This document shows positions 34,517-43,630 of a stretch of DNA of 64,000 nt, piece by piece. This stretch comes from Bog-473 sp963770645 (GTDB taxonomy: Bacteria; Actinomycetota; Acidimicrobiia; Acidimicrobiales; RAAP-2): positions 992,001-1,056,000 of the forward strand of contig CAVYQL010000004.1 of the NCBI GenBank assembly GCA_963770645.1, in the 5' to 3' direction. Numbering within the stretch: position 1 is the stretch's first letter; each line of letters starts with the position of its first letter. The notes under the pieces are model-generated. The model worked only from the letters and a program-made list of their open reading frames with translations. It did no database searches and was not told the origin of the DNA. The translations under genes were made by a program, and so were the position numbers.

Positions 34517-35488
34517 ATGCTTGCATTCCTCGTGCCCTCCACGGCCCCCCTGTGGCTGGATTTCGTTGGGCTGTTGGGAAGCCTCGTCGTGCTCGCCATC
34601 AGCGGGGACCAGTTCGTGATCGCCCTGGCACGCATCTCCGACTCGGTGCGTGTCCGCCCAACGGTTGCCGCCGCACTGGTCGGCGGCCTCGGCACCAGCA
34701 TCGCGGAGCTCATCGTGGCCGGTGTCGCTGCCGCCAAGTCGCCCGATCTGGCCATTGGGAGCCTGGTGGGGTCGATCGTCGCCAACGTCTGCTTGGCCTT
34801 GGCGTTAGCGGCACTAATCATCCCCTTGAAGGTTGACTCGGCGACCGTCCGGAAGGAGGCACCGATCAGCGTCGCGTCGGTCGTGCTGTTCGCCATCCTC
34901 GCGGTTGGGGGTGTCACTATGGTCAAGGGTCTCTTTATGTTGGCCGCGCTCGGCGCCGCAGTAGGGGCGTTGGTGCTTGGACAGAGACAAGGAAGGGAAG
35001 ACCCGCTTGAATCTGAGATGGCCGAATTCGCCTCCACCAGGTCACGGCGCACCTCTACCGAGCCGGTTCGGGCGATCGGCATGCTCGTCTTCATGCTCGG
35101 TGGCGCCGAAGTCATGGTGACTTCCTCGCTCGGCGTGGCGAAGCACCTCGGGTTCTCCCAGGGGGTGGCAGGGCTCACCCTGGTTGGCATCGGCACCTCA
35201 GCACCGCTCATCGCCGCGTCGATCCAAGCGGCGCGCAAAGGCGAGCATGACCTCGTCGTCGGGAACGTGCTCGGCGGCAACCTCTTCATCGCCCTCGGCG
35301 GCGGTGCCGTCGTTGGACTCCTCGCGTCGACCAAGTCGGTCCACGTCGGCGATGTCGCGCTCGTTCTCATGACCGTGGTCGTGGTCGCGTCGTGGCTCGC
35401 CATGGCGAGGGGAGCAACACTCCGGCGCTCGGAAGCGGTCGTCCTGATGCTCGCGTACGCGGCCTGCCTTCCTTTCGTTAGTCGCTGA
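34517..35488 (+). CDS. Calcium/cation antiporter (CaCA) family membrane protein
   Basis: This 323-residue protein has about ten membrane helices in two homologous halves. Alpha-1 contains LGTSIAELIVAGVAAAKSPD and GSLVGSIVANVCLALALA. Alpha-2 contains LVGIGTSAPLIAASIQAARK and VVGNVLGGNLFIALGGGAVV. Members exchange Na+ or H+ for Ca2+. Alpha-1 keeps the usual Glu (AEL), but the equivalent site in alpha-2 reads SAPLI, where GTSLPEL would be expected, so one ion-binding acid appears lost. The start at ATG 34517 is not preceded by a strong ribosome site. The transported ion remains uncertain. Confidence 0.82.
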   Translation: MLAFLVPSTAPLWLDFVGLLGSLVVLAISGDQFVIALARISDSVRVRPTVAAALVGGLGTSIAELIVAGVAAAKSPDLAIGSLVGSIVANVCLALALAALIIPLKVDSATVRKEAPISVASVVLFAILAVGGVTMVKGLFMLAALGAAVGALVLGQRQGREDPLESEMAEFASTRSRRTSTEPVRAIGMLVFMLGGAEVMVTSSLGVAKHLGFSQGVAGLTLVGIGTSAPLIAASIQAARKGEHDLVVGNVLGGNLFIALGGGAVVGLLASTKSVHVGDVALVLMTVVVVASWLAMARGATLRRSEAVVLMLAYAACLPFVSR

Positions 35489-35639
35489 GTCCCCGCCGAC
35501 CTGAGCCCATCGCGCCGCAGTTTTTCGGAGGGGCGCGGCGCGTATTGCTGCGTATACCGGCTACGACGACTCCGTTGAACGCAACGCGAATCGGACGACC
35601 CACTCGCATCGCTAGCCACCGCATCACGCAGTCTGGGAA

Positions 35640-35925
35640 TTGATTCATTTCTTCGACGGACCTTCGGTTTATGAGACCTTTGTAGCGCGTCCAACTGGAC
35701 CGGACGGACTCACCGAGTCAGCTCTGAAGTCGATATTGAAGCAGCCCCAAATGGATTCGAACCCGTGTCGCCACCTCGAGAGACCGGCTGGATGTGTCCA
35801 CCGTGTCCCGAGGCGTAACGTCATGCCAGGTCAGCAAATCGGTCTCGTCCAGTCCGTCTGAACAGTTGGACCGAGTCTAAGTAGACAGTTGGGCAATGGA
35901 TGGGCAAGCCAGGGCCCGTAGGACC
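35640..35925. repeat. tRNA-3'-end-like and dispersed repeat, copy A
   Basis: This gene-free stretch holds GGTTTATGAGACC, a TCCAACTGGAC motif, then GCAGCCCC at 35748 followed by the complement of a T-arm (GGATTCGAACCCGTGTCGCC). It ends with a GTTGGGCAATGGATGGGCAA tail. Copies B (46.95 kb) and C (51.43 kb) and a part near 43.5 kb share these blocks. No 5' half of a tRNA is present. The pattern is what tRNA-targeting integrative elements leave behind. The rest of the 35489-36059 gap shows no gene. Confidence 0.6.
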
Positions 35926-36059
35926 ACTCCCGGACGACAGGGCGGCACTCTTAGTGGTCCACTTGCCTTCCTCACCAATTCGTCTCTCTGGGGCGCCGCG
36001 GGCCGGGCCCCACCCGATTCTCGTCCTGCGCTGATCGAAATGGATCGCCGATCGGGTGT

Positions 36060-37118
36060 TCAGCGCTTGACCTGCTCGGGCGACGCGATAGCGCCTCGAT
36101 GGTTGTCTTCGCCACCCGAAGATGGCCTAACCATCCCCCAGCTCTCGGCAATCAGGGAGAGTGAGCGCACCCGTGCCTCATAGGAGTGGGACCGTGTTGA
36201 AAGCATAATCTCGTCGGCCCCGGTGCGATCCTGGAGTTGCCGGAGGCCATCGGTGACCTTCCCGGGGTCACCGATCAGATGCGTGGACATGGCCTCTTCG
36301 ACGGTCGACCTCTCGGCAGCCGTAAACGAATATTGCGCTGCCTCCTCTGGAGCGGGCAGCTGGCCCAAGCGCCCCGTCCGCAGCTGCAGGATGCTAAGAG
36401 CGGTCGAGCCAGACAACCAGCGTGCTTCGGACTCGCTCGGCGCGCACAGCACGGACGCGGCCACCATGACTGTGGGCTCGGCGTGCAGCACCGACGAACG
36501 GAAGTTCGAGCGGTAGGTGGCCAGCGCGGTGTCGAGGAGCTGGGGGGCAAAGTGGTACGCGAAGGAGAAGGGAAGCCCCAGAATGGCTGCCAGTTGCGCG
36601 CTGAAGAGGGAGGACCCGAGCAACCACACCTCGGGAAGGTAGCCGCGGCCCGGATTCGCAAAGGTACGACCTAGAGAACCATCGCCTGGCAAGAGGTAAT
36701 TGATCAACTCAACGACGTCATCGGGGAACGTGTCGGACTGCACGTCAGGCGTGCGCCGGAGTGCTCGCACCGTTACCTGGTCGGTCCCCGGAGCGCGCCC
36801 CAGTCCGAGGTCGATCCTTCCCGGATGCAACGCCTCCAGAGTCCCGAACTGCTCGGCAATCACGAGTGGGGCGTGGTTGGGCAACATGACGCCGCCAGAG
36901 CCCACCCGCAGAGTGGTCGTCGCAGTAGCTAGGTGTGCGATCAGGACGGCGGGCGCGGAGCTGGCCACGGCGGGCATGCCGTGATGCTCCGCCACCCATA
37001 GTCGGCGATACCCGAGTCGCTCCACCTCGGGCGCCATTTCCACCGCCTCACGCAGGGCTTGGGCGGCGCTGGAGCCTGTCGCCACAGTGGCAAGATCGAG
37101 AACGGACAGAGGAACCAC
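36060..37118 (-). CDS. LLM-class flavin-dependent oxidoreductase
   Basis: This is a luciferase-like monooxygenase family member of about 352 residues. Typical blocks are LWVEHHG-type RRLWVAEHHGMPAVASSAPA, LRVGSGGVMLPNHAPLVIAE and QFGTLEALHPGRIDLGLGRA, followed by PGTDQ. These match the F420/FMN-dependent MsnO8-like subgroup. GTG 37118 (VPLSVLDLATVATG) fits the usual N-terminus; an ATG at 37226 would add 36 Arg-rich residues. Substrate unknown. It is separated from the group II intron by about 170 bp. Confidence 0.88.
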   Translation of the reverse strand: MVPLSVLDLATVATGSSAAQALREAVEMAPEVERLGYRRLWVAEHHGMPAVASSAPAVLIAHLATATTTLRVGSGGVMLPNHAPLVIAEQFGTLEALHPGRIDLGLGRAPGTDQVTVRALRRTPDVQSDTFPDDVVELINYLLPGDGSLGRTFANPGRGYLPEVWLLGSSLFSAQLAAILGLPFSFAYHFAPQLLDTALATYRSNFRSSVLHAEPTVMVAASVLCAPSESEARWLSGSTALSILQLRTGRLGQLPAPEEAAQYSFTAAERSTVEEAMSTHLIGDPGKVTDGLRQLQDRTGADEIMLSTRSHSYEARVRSLSLIAESWGMVRPSSGGEDNHRGAIASPEQVKR

Positions 37119-37287
37119 GATCGGTGCAACACGCAGACTGCCCCAATGCTTCCGGAGTAAGGCGTCGCACCCGCCAAGACGGTCGATACCCCGCTTCACA
37201 CGCCCGATCCGAGTCCGACCCGTCACCAGAAGCCCACCAGGCTGAGTTCGTCAAAACAACCACGGCGAGCGCGGAGGGCCTTCGGGT

Positions 37288-39203
37288 ATTGCGGTAGGGA
37301 CCGCCCTCTCGGGCGGCCCCCCGAACAGATCCCAGCGTGCACTGCTAGCGCACTGGGCTCCTGCCTTGGGTGCGAACGTTGAATCGCACTGCTGGGAACG
37401 GGTGCATCGGACGCGCAGGGAGTAGCCACCGCTTGACATAGAGGCTCATCCGTTGCCAGTTGACCCGTGTGCGCTGGCTGCGGCGCCGGAGCGCCTTGAA
37501 CCAGTGTCGTATCACCTGATCACGGGACGCTGCCACTGCTTCGCTGTTGCCGGGCACGGCGTAGTAAGCGAGATGACCTCGCATCACCGAGCCGAGCCAC
37601 TTTCCCTGCTCGGGGATGGGAAGATGCCGACGTCGCTTGATCTGGTCCTTGACCTCGGCAAGCTTGGCCCTCATCCGCTTCGAGATGGTCTTTCGCCTGA
37701 GCCAGAAGCCCCCGCTCTTGTTCTTCGCGCACATGTGCGTGAAGCCCAGGAAGTCGAAGGTCTCGGGCTTCCCGTCGCCTCGGGCTGCACGTGTTCGGAC
37801 GGCCTTGCGCCCGAACACGATGAGCCTCGTCTTGTCGGGATGCAGTTCCAGGGCGAACTTCGAGAACCGCTCTCGGAGGTCGTTGAGGAACTGCTCAGCG
37901 TCGGACTGCTCGAACCCGGCCACAAAGTCATCGGCAAAGCGAACGATGATCACGTCACCGTGTGCGTGCCGACGCCTCCACTGCCGGACCCATCGGTCGA
38001 GGACGTAATGGAGGTAGATGTTGGCGAGCAGCGGCGAAGCCGACGCCCCCTGGGCGCCCCGACCTCGCTCGCCGACCATCTCCCGTCCTCGATCACCCCT
38101 GCGTTGACCCATTTGCGGATCAGCCGCAGGACCCTGTGTCCGCTATGCGGTGCTCGACAAACCGTGCCAGCCAGTCGTGATCGAGACTGGTGAAGAAATC
38201 TTTGACATCGGCGTCGAGTACCCAGTTCACCTTCTTCCGTTCGATCCCGACCGTCAGCGCATCGAGCGCATCGTGGGGACTTCGCCCCGGCCGGAATCCG
38301 TAGGAGAAGCCGAGAAAGTCCTCCTCGTAGACGGCGTTGAGCACCTCGACGACGGCCCGCTGGACGATCTTGTCCTCCAGCGTGGCAATGCCGAGCGGTC
38401 GCTGCCGCCCGTCCGCCTTCTCGCGATGTACACCCTCCGAGACGGGCTCGCCCGATACGAGCCGCTCTGGACCGTTTGGTGCAGGTCTTGGAGCTTCTCC
38501 TCCAAGCCGACTCCATAGGCCCCCCACGTCACCTTGTCCACACCCGGAGCCGCTTGGGGACGAATCGCCCAGTAGGCCGCCCGGAGGCGGTTCAGATCGA
38601 CGTGGTGCAGCAGTGCAGTGAACCGTGCATCTTTGTCCCTTCGTGCTACTTCACGCACACGATCCAACCCGCTTGACACGTCTGGCCAGGCACTGCGTCC
38701 GGGACGTGGTGGGTCGTCCGTGTTCCCCTCGGCCAGCCCCCTTTCCTCCACCACCTCCGCCGCCGGTCTCCCGGTCTTGTTCGGTGGTTTCGCAGGTACT
38801 ACGGGGCTGTCAGTCTTCCCACGCTCGTGCATCACAGGATTACGGCTTTTGCCTTGCCTGTGCGGCCCGTCCGGCGATCTACCGGCCGGGAGAGTGTGGG
38901 ATCTCCCGGTTCTCGCGCATGGAGACTCCGTACATGCACAGGTTCTAAGACCGCGCGGGGTCCGCTGGCGGCTCGCGATAGCGCCGTCTGCGATGTGGCC
39001 TTCCGCTTCTCATAACAGCGTCGGCACCCCGGATTCTTGATTTCGCGGCTCAATAGCCCAGCCTGCACGTACCCCTGTCAACGCTTCGCCTGCGCCCCTG
39101 CGGACGTCGACGCATGACTCGGGGTCATCGTGGGTCGCTACCCCTTCGACGTGGAGCGTTCTCATCTCCTTCTCCATGCCGGTTTATCCCGGCGCTCTAT
39201 GAG
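37288..39203 (-). mobile_element. Degenerate group II intron with reverse transcriptase
   Basis: On the minus strand, the segment from about 39203 (GAGCGCCGGGATAAACCGG, close to the GUGYG-type 5' end) to about 37288 has group II intron layout. A structured 5' part is followed by the reverse transcriptase gene. Near 37290-37370 lie a domain-V-like hairpin (AGGAGCCCAGTGCG...CGCTGGGATCT) and a domain-VI-like stem (GGGCCGCCC GAGA GGGCGGTCCC). Boundaries are estimates. The encoded protein is broken by frameshifts. The 5' end abuts copy 1 of a dispersed repeat (from 39193). Confidence 0.7.
37345..38835 (-). pseudogene. ltrA: Group II intron reverse transcriptase/maturase, frameshifted
   Basis: Four frame segments together make a near full-length LtrA-type protein. 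They are ARFTALLHHVDLNRLRAAYW through LHQTVQSGSYRASPSRRVYI; KADGRQRPLGIATLEDKIVQ through LDHDWLARFVEHRI; HRVLRLIRKWVNAGVIEDGR; and GASASPLLANIYLHYVLDRW with the catalytic box IVRFADDFVAGF, then the maturase part. Frames change near 38430, 38135 and 38070. Catalytic residues are still visible, so the decay is recent, or these are sequence errors. As read, it cannot make a working maturase. Confidence 0.85.
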
Positions 39204-39396
39204 CCCCATCTGACAGCGAACTCAGACGGCTGGCCGGAAAATTCGAAAGTTGTAGGAATTTTGTAGGGACGGACTCCAAATCATCGGGAATGAGCTCGGG
39301 CTAGTCACAACAACCCTTACGCTTCCCAAGCATGAGTTTGAAAGCCCTTCTGGCTGCTACAGCCATGTGGCTGTCCGCTGGTGCGCCAAGAACTGG
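39193..39396. repeat. Dispersed repeat, copy 1 (homologous to 51066-51352)
   Basis: Both copies begin TATGAGCCCCATCTGA and share CTCAGACGGCTGGCCGG, ATTTTGTAGGGACGGA, CTTACGCTTCCCAAGC and CCGCTGGTGCGCCAAGAACT. Copy 2 has about 80 extra bases near its start. On the minus strand both read out a short tail like ARRAFKLMLGKRKG / ARRAFTKVTLGKRKG, so they may be the 3' ends of a lost gene. The group II intron lies directly beside this copy. Confidence 0.75.
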
Positions 39397-39536
39397 GACC
39401 CGTTCCTACTGAGGATCCTGCCGTTGACCCCGTCGTGTCCGTGGGCGTCGGCATAGCGCATCACCGGGCCGTCGTCCTCAACGCCCTCGTTCTGAACTTA
39501 TGCGCGGCCTTTTTCCTGACGCTACGCCAGGACGTC

Positions 39537-40382
39537 TCAGAATCCTCTGATCGGATCCGTTCCAGCTCCCTGCCGTCGACACCGCTCGGGGTGGTGTTTG
39601 GAGTGATGAAATCGACAATTGGAAATGCCATCAGCGACGAAGACGTCGTCACGGACGACCACTCCGGTAATGGGAGGAGGGTCAGATGGGCTCCGCTTGA
39701 TGGGGCTTCCGCCGGGACGCTCGAAATGCAGGGCGACGATGGACTCGCACTGACTCAAAGGCCCCTGCCGTATTCCGAGGCAGCACTCAAGGACCGCGTC
39801 CACCTGGTCACCCCGCACCAAACGAGCGGCGAGAGCTCTCTTGGTTGCAGCAATGACCACCTCTCTTTGGCCTAGGTCGTGGGTGAGTAGAAGCAGTGTG
39901 GACCCAGCAGAGATTTCAAATGAGGTGGAGATACCAACGTCAGCTTCGGATGACGCAAACGGCACCAGCCGGGTCTCGCCACCACCGAGGATCAACGCGC
40001 TCGCTCCGAGCCCTGCTCGCCCCAGTTCAACCCGTCCGATGGTCGGTTCGACCAGAGCATAGACACTGTCACCAACGTCAACGCTTGATTCGACAAGCTC
40101 GAGCGGGTCAAGGCCAGCCATGGCATTCGCCCACATTGCCTCTCTCGTTTCGAACGCCGATGCCGCGGTGGCGCTCGGCGCACTTCGCCCAACCCCTGCC
40201 AGTATTCGCTTCCCGCTGACCGGAGAGAGCTCGAACCACGTACGGGAGACGTTTTCGTCGAAGGCGGATACTGGTCCCGCCGCCACCGCGACCACGCCCT
40301 GGCAGCGGAGCTGCACCTCGGCGCCTTCGTAGGAATACTCGTACTGCGGCTCGTTCGTGTCGAAATTAAAGGTCGTCGTCAC
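39537..40382 (-). CDS. Uncharacterised protein, possibly degenerate SpoIIE/PP2C-like
   Basis: This 281-residue protein has no clear family. Blocks such as DSVYALVEPTIGRVELGRAG, GISTSFEISAGSTLLLLTHD and a closing CESIVALHFER recall the second half of SpoIIE-type phosphatases (AVLDP..G.., PGDTLLLYTDGL). The metal-binding Asp-Gly motifs are missing: the expected DVSGHG site reads ELSPVSGKR. The N-terminus (MTTTFNFDTNEPQYEYSYEG) and a GVVAVAAGPVSAFDENVSRT segment look like real protein. The last 50 residues are less so. It lies downstream of hsp20 on the same strand, separated by a hairpin. Confidence 0.5.
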   Translation of the reverse strand: MTTTFNFDTNEPQYEYSYEGAEVQLRCQGVVAVAAGPVSAFDENVSRTWFELSPVSGKRILAGVGRSAPSATAASAFETREAMWANAMAGLDPLELVESSVDVGDSVYALVEPTIGRVELGRAGLGASALILGGGETRLVPFASSEADVGISTSFEISAGSTLLLLTHDLGQREVVIAATKRALAARLVRGDQVDAVLECCLGIRQGPLSQCESIVALHFERPGGSPIKRSPSDPPPITGVVVRDDVFVADGISNCRFHHSKHHPERCRRQGAGTDPIRGF

Positions 40383-40419
40383 GTCACAACTCCTTTCTCA
40401 TCAGTGACTGATCGGCCCT

Positions 40420-40461
40420 GGCCCCGGGCGAAATCGCCAATGACTCCATTCGCCCGGGGCC
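40420..40461 (-). terminator. Strong hairpin downstream of hsp20
   Basis: GGCCCCGGGCGAA (40420-40432) and TTCGCCCGGGGCC (40449-40461) form a perfect 13-bp stem with a 16-base loop. It lies between hsp20 and the next minus-strand gene. It could end the hsp20 transcript, although no T-run follows on the minus strand. Confidence 0.6.
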
Positions 40462-40601
40462 GCCTCTTTACTGTCAGAGTCCAGCCCCTACGACTGCTCA
40501 CGCGGCGTCACAGTGGCCAGGGCTCAACGGTTCCCACCCCAAAAGATGTGACGAAGCCTCCTTTCTGATCGTCCTGACCGGACCTTCAGGGGTGGCTGTG
40601 T

Positions 40602-41036
40602 CTATGCGGAGATGAGTTCGTTCTCGGCCCGACTCTGTACTTGGATCCGGCGCGGCTTGGCGTGCGGAGCAATCGGAATCGACAGGGTGAGGACACCAGC
40701 CTGGTACTGCGCCTCGATGTGCTCGGTGTCGAGATTCGTTCCGAGAAACACCTGGCGGACATAGGTGCCGTAGGCGCGTTCGGCGATCAGGACTTCGACC
40801 TCTTCGCTCTTGGGCGGTGCGGGTCTCTCAGCCTTGATCGTCAACACGTTGTCTTCCACGGTCAGGTCGACCGATTCAGCCGAGACCCCGGGTAAGTCGA
40901 GGGTGATCAAGAAGGTGTCGCCCTTGCGGAACGCATCCAGGGGCATCTGCATCTGCCGGCCCTGTTGGGCACCGCCAGCCAGCTGCTGAAAGAGCCGGTC
41001 AACATCACGAAACGGGTCTGAACGTACGAGAGCCAT
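40602..41036 (-). CDS. Small heat-shock protein, Hsp20/alpha-crystallin family
   Basis: This is a 144-residue chaperone that holds unfolding proteins. The N-terminus MALVRSDPFRDVDRLFQQLA is typical. The alpha-crystallin domain runs from about residue 37 (DAFRKGDTFLITLDLPGVSA, VDLTVEDNVLTIKAERPAPP) to AGVLTLSIPIAPHAKPRRIQ. The C-terminal I-x-V motif (IQV) is present. ATG 41036 was chosen because AAGGAGGAACT is ideally spaced; a longer frame would start at 41078. A CIRCE element lies 65 bp upstream. Confidence 0.93.
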   Translation of the reverse strand: MALVRSDPFRDVDRLFQQLAGGAQQGRQMQMPLDAFRKGDTFLITLDLPGVSAESVDLTVEDNVLTIKAERPAPPKSEEVEVLIAERAYGTYVRQVFLGTNLDTEHIEAQYQAGVLTLSIPIAPHAKPRRIQVQSRAENELISA

Positions 41037-41100
41037 TGCGAGTTCCTCCTTCTGTGTGAGCTCCCATTTCAGCGCCACTGTGAGCGTAACGGTGGAATTA

Positions 41101-41127
41101 TTAGCACTCTCATGGCGAGAGTGCTAG
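41101..41127. promoter_or_regulatory. CIRCE element (HrcA operator) upstream of hsp20
   Basis: TTAGCACTC (41101-41109), nine bases, then GAGTGCTAG (41119-41127): 9-9-9 layout with one mismatch to the CIRCE consensus TTAGCACTC-N9-GAGTGCTAA. CIRCE binds the heat-shock repressor HrcA, so hsp20 is probably under HrcA control. Confidence 0.93.
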
Positions 41128-41371
41128 ACCCATTCAGAGTTTTTTTAGTGCTTCTCGAGCGCTTGCCGGCACACTGCTTGAGGCCCGAGAACGACCGCGC
41201 TCTGGCTCCGCTTCTGTGCCGGCTCGGCATCTGAAATGCGCCCGACTCGCAGTAGTGACCGCGCTTACTGGAAAAATAAGTCAGGCCGGCCCTTGGGCTG
41301 CGACGCAGCCAATGACACGGAAAATCGAATCCGTGGGATTTTCGTGAGATCCATGCGTCGCTGCTATTCGG

Positions 41372-43453
41372 CTAGGACGTCGCGATTGCGGACACCGGGG
41401 CAGCCAGTCGCCTCGCGTCGGGTGCGCCGAGGAAGGTCGCGTCTCCGTAGGTGTACACAGCGCCGTTCGCACCGGCCAACCAGTAGCCGGACCCAGTCGG
41501 CGTCGAGGTGATGCCGACGACCGGCGGCTGTCCGATGATGCCTTGACCCGGCACGGAGCCGAAGTATGTGGCATCGCCGTAAGTGAACACGCCGCCGTCG
41601 GATCCCACCAGCCAGTAGCCCTGACCGTCGGGCGTGGCCGCCACTCCCGTCACCGGGGCGTTGAGCCGCGTCCCGCCGGCGGAGCCGTAGAAGGACGCGC
41701 CTCCGAAGCTGAAGACCCCGCCGTCGGAGGCGACGAGCCAGTAGCCGCCGTGGTCGGTGGCGGCTATGCCGACGACGGGGGCATTGAGATCAGTGCCACC
41801 CATCGAACCGTGGAAACCGGCGTCCCCAAACGCGAAAACACCGCCGTCTGCGGCCACCAGCCAATAGCCCTGACCGTCGCGGGAGGGCGCAATGCCCACG
41901 ATCGGCGCGTTGAGGTGCTGGCCGCCCATGGAGCCCTCGAAAGGCGCGGTGCCATAGGCGAAGACGCCGCCGTCGCTAGCCACCAGCCAGTAGCCCTGGC
42001 CGTCAGGAGTAGTGGCGACGCCGACAATGGGCGCGTTGAGGTGCTGGCCGCCCATGGAACCCTCGAAGGGCGCAGTGCCGTAGGCGAACACACCACCGTC
42101 CCGCGCCGCGAGCACGGTGCCCTGGCTCGACGCCGGGGCGAAGTTCAACTGTTCGATGAAGCCACGCAGTCCGGGGTCACCATTGCCGTTGGGATTGGTC
42201 AACGTGCTCCCGCCGGCGACGCACCCGACGCTCGGCACGCAGCTCACCGAATTGAGGAAGCTGAAGGCGGTGACGTCGGGGCTGGGCTGCACGGACCACG
42301 ACGACCCGTTCCAGTACTCCACCACACTCTGGGGCTGTACACCCGAGCCGTTGTTGAACGACCCCGTGGAGCCCACCGTCCAGCACTGCGCTGCACTCAC
42401 GCACGAGATGCCAGCCAGTATCCCCGGCGCCGTGGAGTCGGGCACCGACGCCGATGTATCGGTCCACGTGTCACCGTCCCAGTGCTCCATAAGGATCCCC
42501 GAGGCGGTCCCGGTATCGTCGGTCGTCGCGCCCGAGGCCCAACAGTCGGTGGCGCCGACGCACTCGAGGCCACTTAGGTAGCCGCCGTCGGGCGCCGGCT
42601 CGCTCGCGCTCGGTACGATCGACCAGGCCGATCCGTCCCAATGCTCGATCAGCCCCTGGTCGCCGATCGCACCAGGAAAAACCGGCAGGAAGTTCGGCAT
42701 CTGTTGCGCGGGCCCGGCATTGCCGACGGCCCAACAGTTGGCGGCCGAGAGGCACTGGACGCTGATGAGTTGGTCGAAGGCCTGGCCGGTCGCCGCAGCC
42801 GGGAGCAGGTTCCAGCTGGAGCCGTTCCACTGCTCGACGACGTCGGTGAGGTTGTCCCCGTTCACGTCTGTCGCATAGCCGACTGCCATGCAACTCGATG
42901 CCGACACACAACTCACACTCGTGAGAATCGCCCCCACCACACCTGAACCACTCGGGGAGGGGCTCGGCACCACCGACCACGACGTGCCGTTCCACTGTTC
43001 GATGAGGGTGCCCGTTGGATTTCCGGTGCCGGACCCGACCACGGCGCCGACAGCCCAGCAATCGGAGCCGTTGATGCATGTGGCGTCGAAGAGTCCACCG
43101 CCCTCCCCATCCGGCAACGGCATTGGGGCGAGTGTCCATGTCGTGCCATTCCAGGCCTCCATGAGTGGGCTGGCGGTCGACGGACCGCTGCCACCGAGGT
43201 TCCCCAAGGTGATGCCCACAGCCCAACACTGGAGAGCGTTGGCGCAAGTCGAGCCGAGAAGGACGTCATCTAGTCCCGTCCCCGGGACCGTGGCGACGTA
43301 CCAGCCTGACGTCGACGCCTCCGCCGTCGGCCCCGTTCCGATCCCGCCACATAGCGCGCCGACGACCAGCATGACGCCCAAAAGCAAGGCGGCACCGCGT
43401 CGTATGTGCCCGATGCGCGACGCAAAATGCGCCTGCGACCTCATGACAACCAT
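41372..43453 (-). CDS. Secreted protein with two kinds of beta-propeller-like repeats
   Basis: This 693-residue protein has a signal peptide (ALLLGVMLVVGALCGGIGTG, residues about 21-47). The first half has about seven repeats with CWAVG and IEQWNGTSWSVVPSP motifs, each with paired Cys. The second half has about six repeats of the GYWLVASDGGVFAYG / FEGSMGGQHLNAPIVG type that are abundant in Acidimicrobiia. Both repeat types are expected to form beta-propellers. No catalytic residues can be recognised. The NGTSW module is similar to the array inside the RHS gene at 58.2-60.1 kb. Stand-alone gene. Confidence 0.85.
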   Translation of the reverse strand: MVVMRSQAHFASRIGHIRRGAALLLGVMLVVGALCGGIGTGPTAEASTSGWYVATVPGTGLDDVLLGSTCANALQCWAVGITLGNLGGSGPSTASPLMEAWNGTTWTLAPMPLPDGEGGGLFDATCINGSDCWAVGAVVGSGTGNPTGTLIEQWNGTSWSVVPSPSPSGSGVVGAILTSVSCVSASSCMAVGYATDVNGDNLTDVVEQWNGSSWNLLPAAATGQAFDQLISVQCLSAANCWAVGNAGPAQQMPNFLPVFPGAIGDQGLIEHWDGSAWSIVPSASEPAPDGGYLSGLECVGATDCWASGATTDDTGTASGILMEHWDGDTWTDTSASVPDSTAPGILAGISCVSAAQCWTVGSTGSFNNGSGVQPQSVVEYWNGSSWSVQPSPDVTAFSFLNSVSCVPSVGCVAGGSTLTNPNGNGDPGLRGFIEQLNFAPASSQGTVLAARDGGVFAYGTAPFEGSMGGQHLNAPIVGVATTPDGQGYWLVASDGGVFAYGTAPFEGSMGGQHLNAPIVGIAPSRDGQGYWLVAADGGVFAFGDAGFHGSMGGTDLNAPVVGIAATDHGGYWLVASDGGVFSFGGASFYGSAGGTRLNAPVTGVAATPDGQGYWLVGSDGGVFTYGDATYFGSVPGQGIIGQPPVVGITSTPTGSGYWLAGANGAVYTYGDATFLGAPDARRLAAPVSAIATS

Positions 43454-43598
43454 GGTTGCACGCGGCTTGCTGGCTGTGGCGGATGGACGGACGTCGGACG
43501 GTTATGAGACCCATTTGGTTAGTCCAACTGGACTAGACGGACTGACTCAGTTCGCTTGATTCAGCGCTCCACCTGCATCGACAGGGCCGCACCTGGAC

Positions 43599-43617
43599 TG
43601 CTCTGAGTTTGGTTGAC
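43599..43617 (+). repeat. Terminal inverted repeat of the IS3-family element (left)
   Basis: TGCTCTGAGTTTGGTTGAC; its exact complement is at 44829-44847. GAC flanks it on the outside. Confidence 0.95.
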
Positions 43618-43630
43618 GGTGGTTTTGTTG

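Noticed and set aside
41543..42577. 344-codon plus-strand frame opposite the propeller-repeat protein
   Set aside because: His/Arg/Gly-rich mirror of the repeat protein; no start signal and no family.
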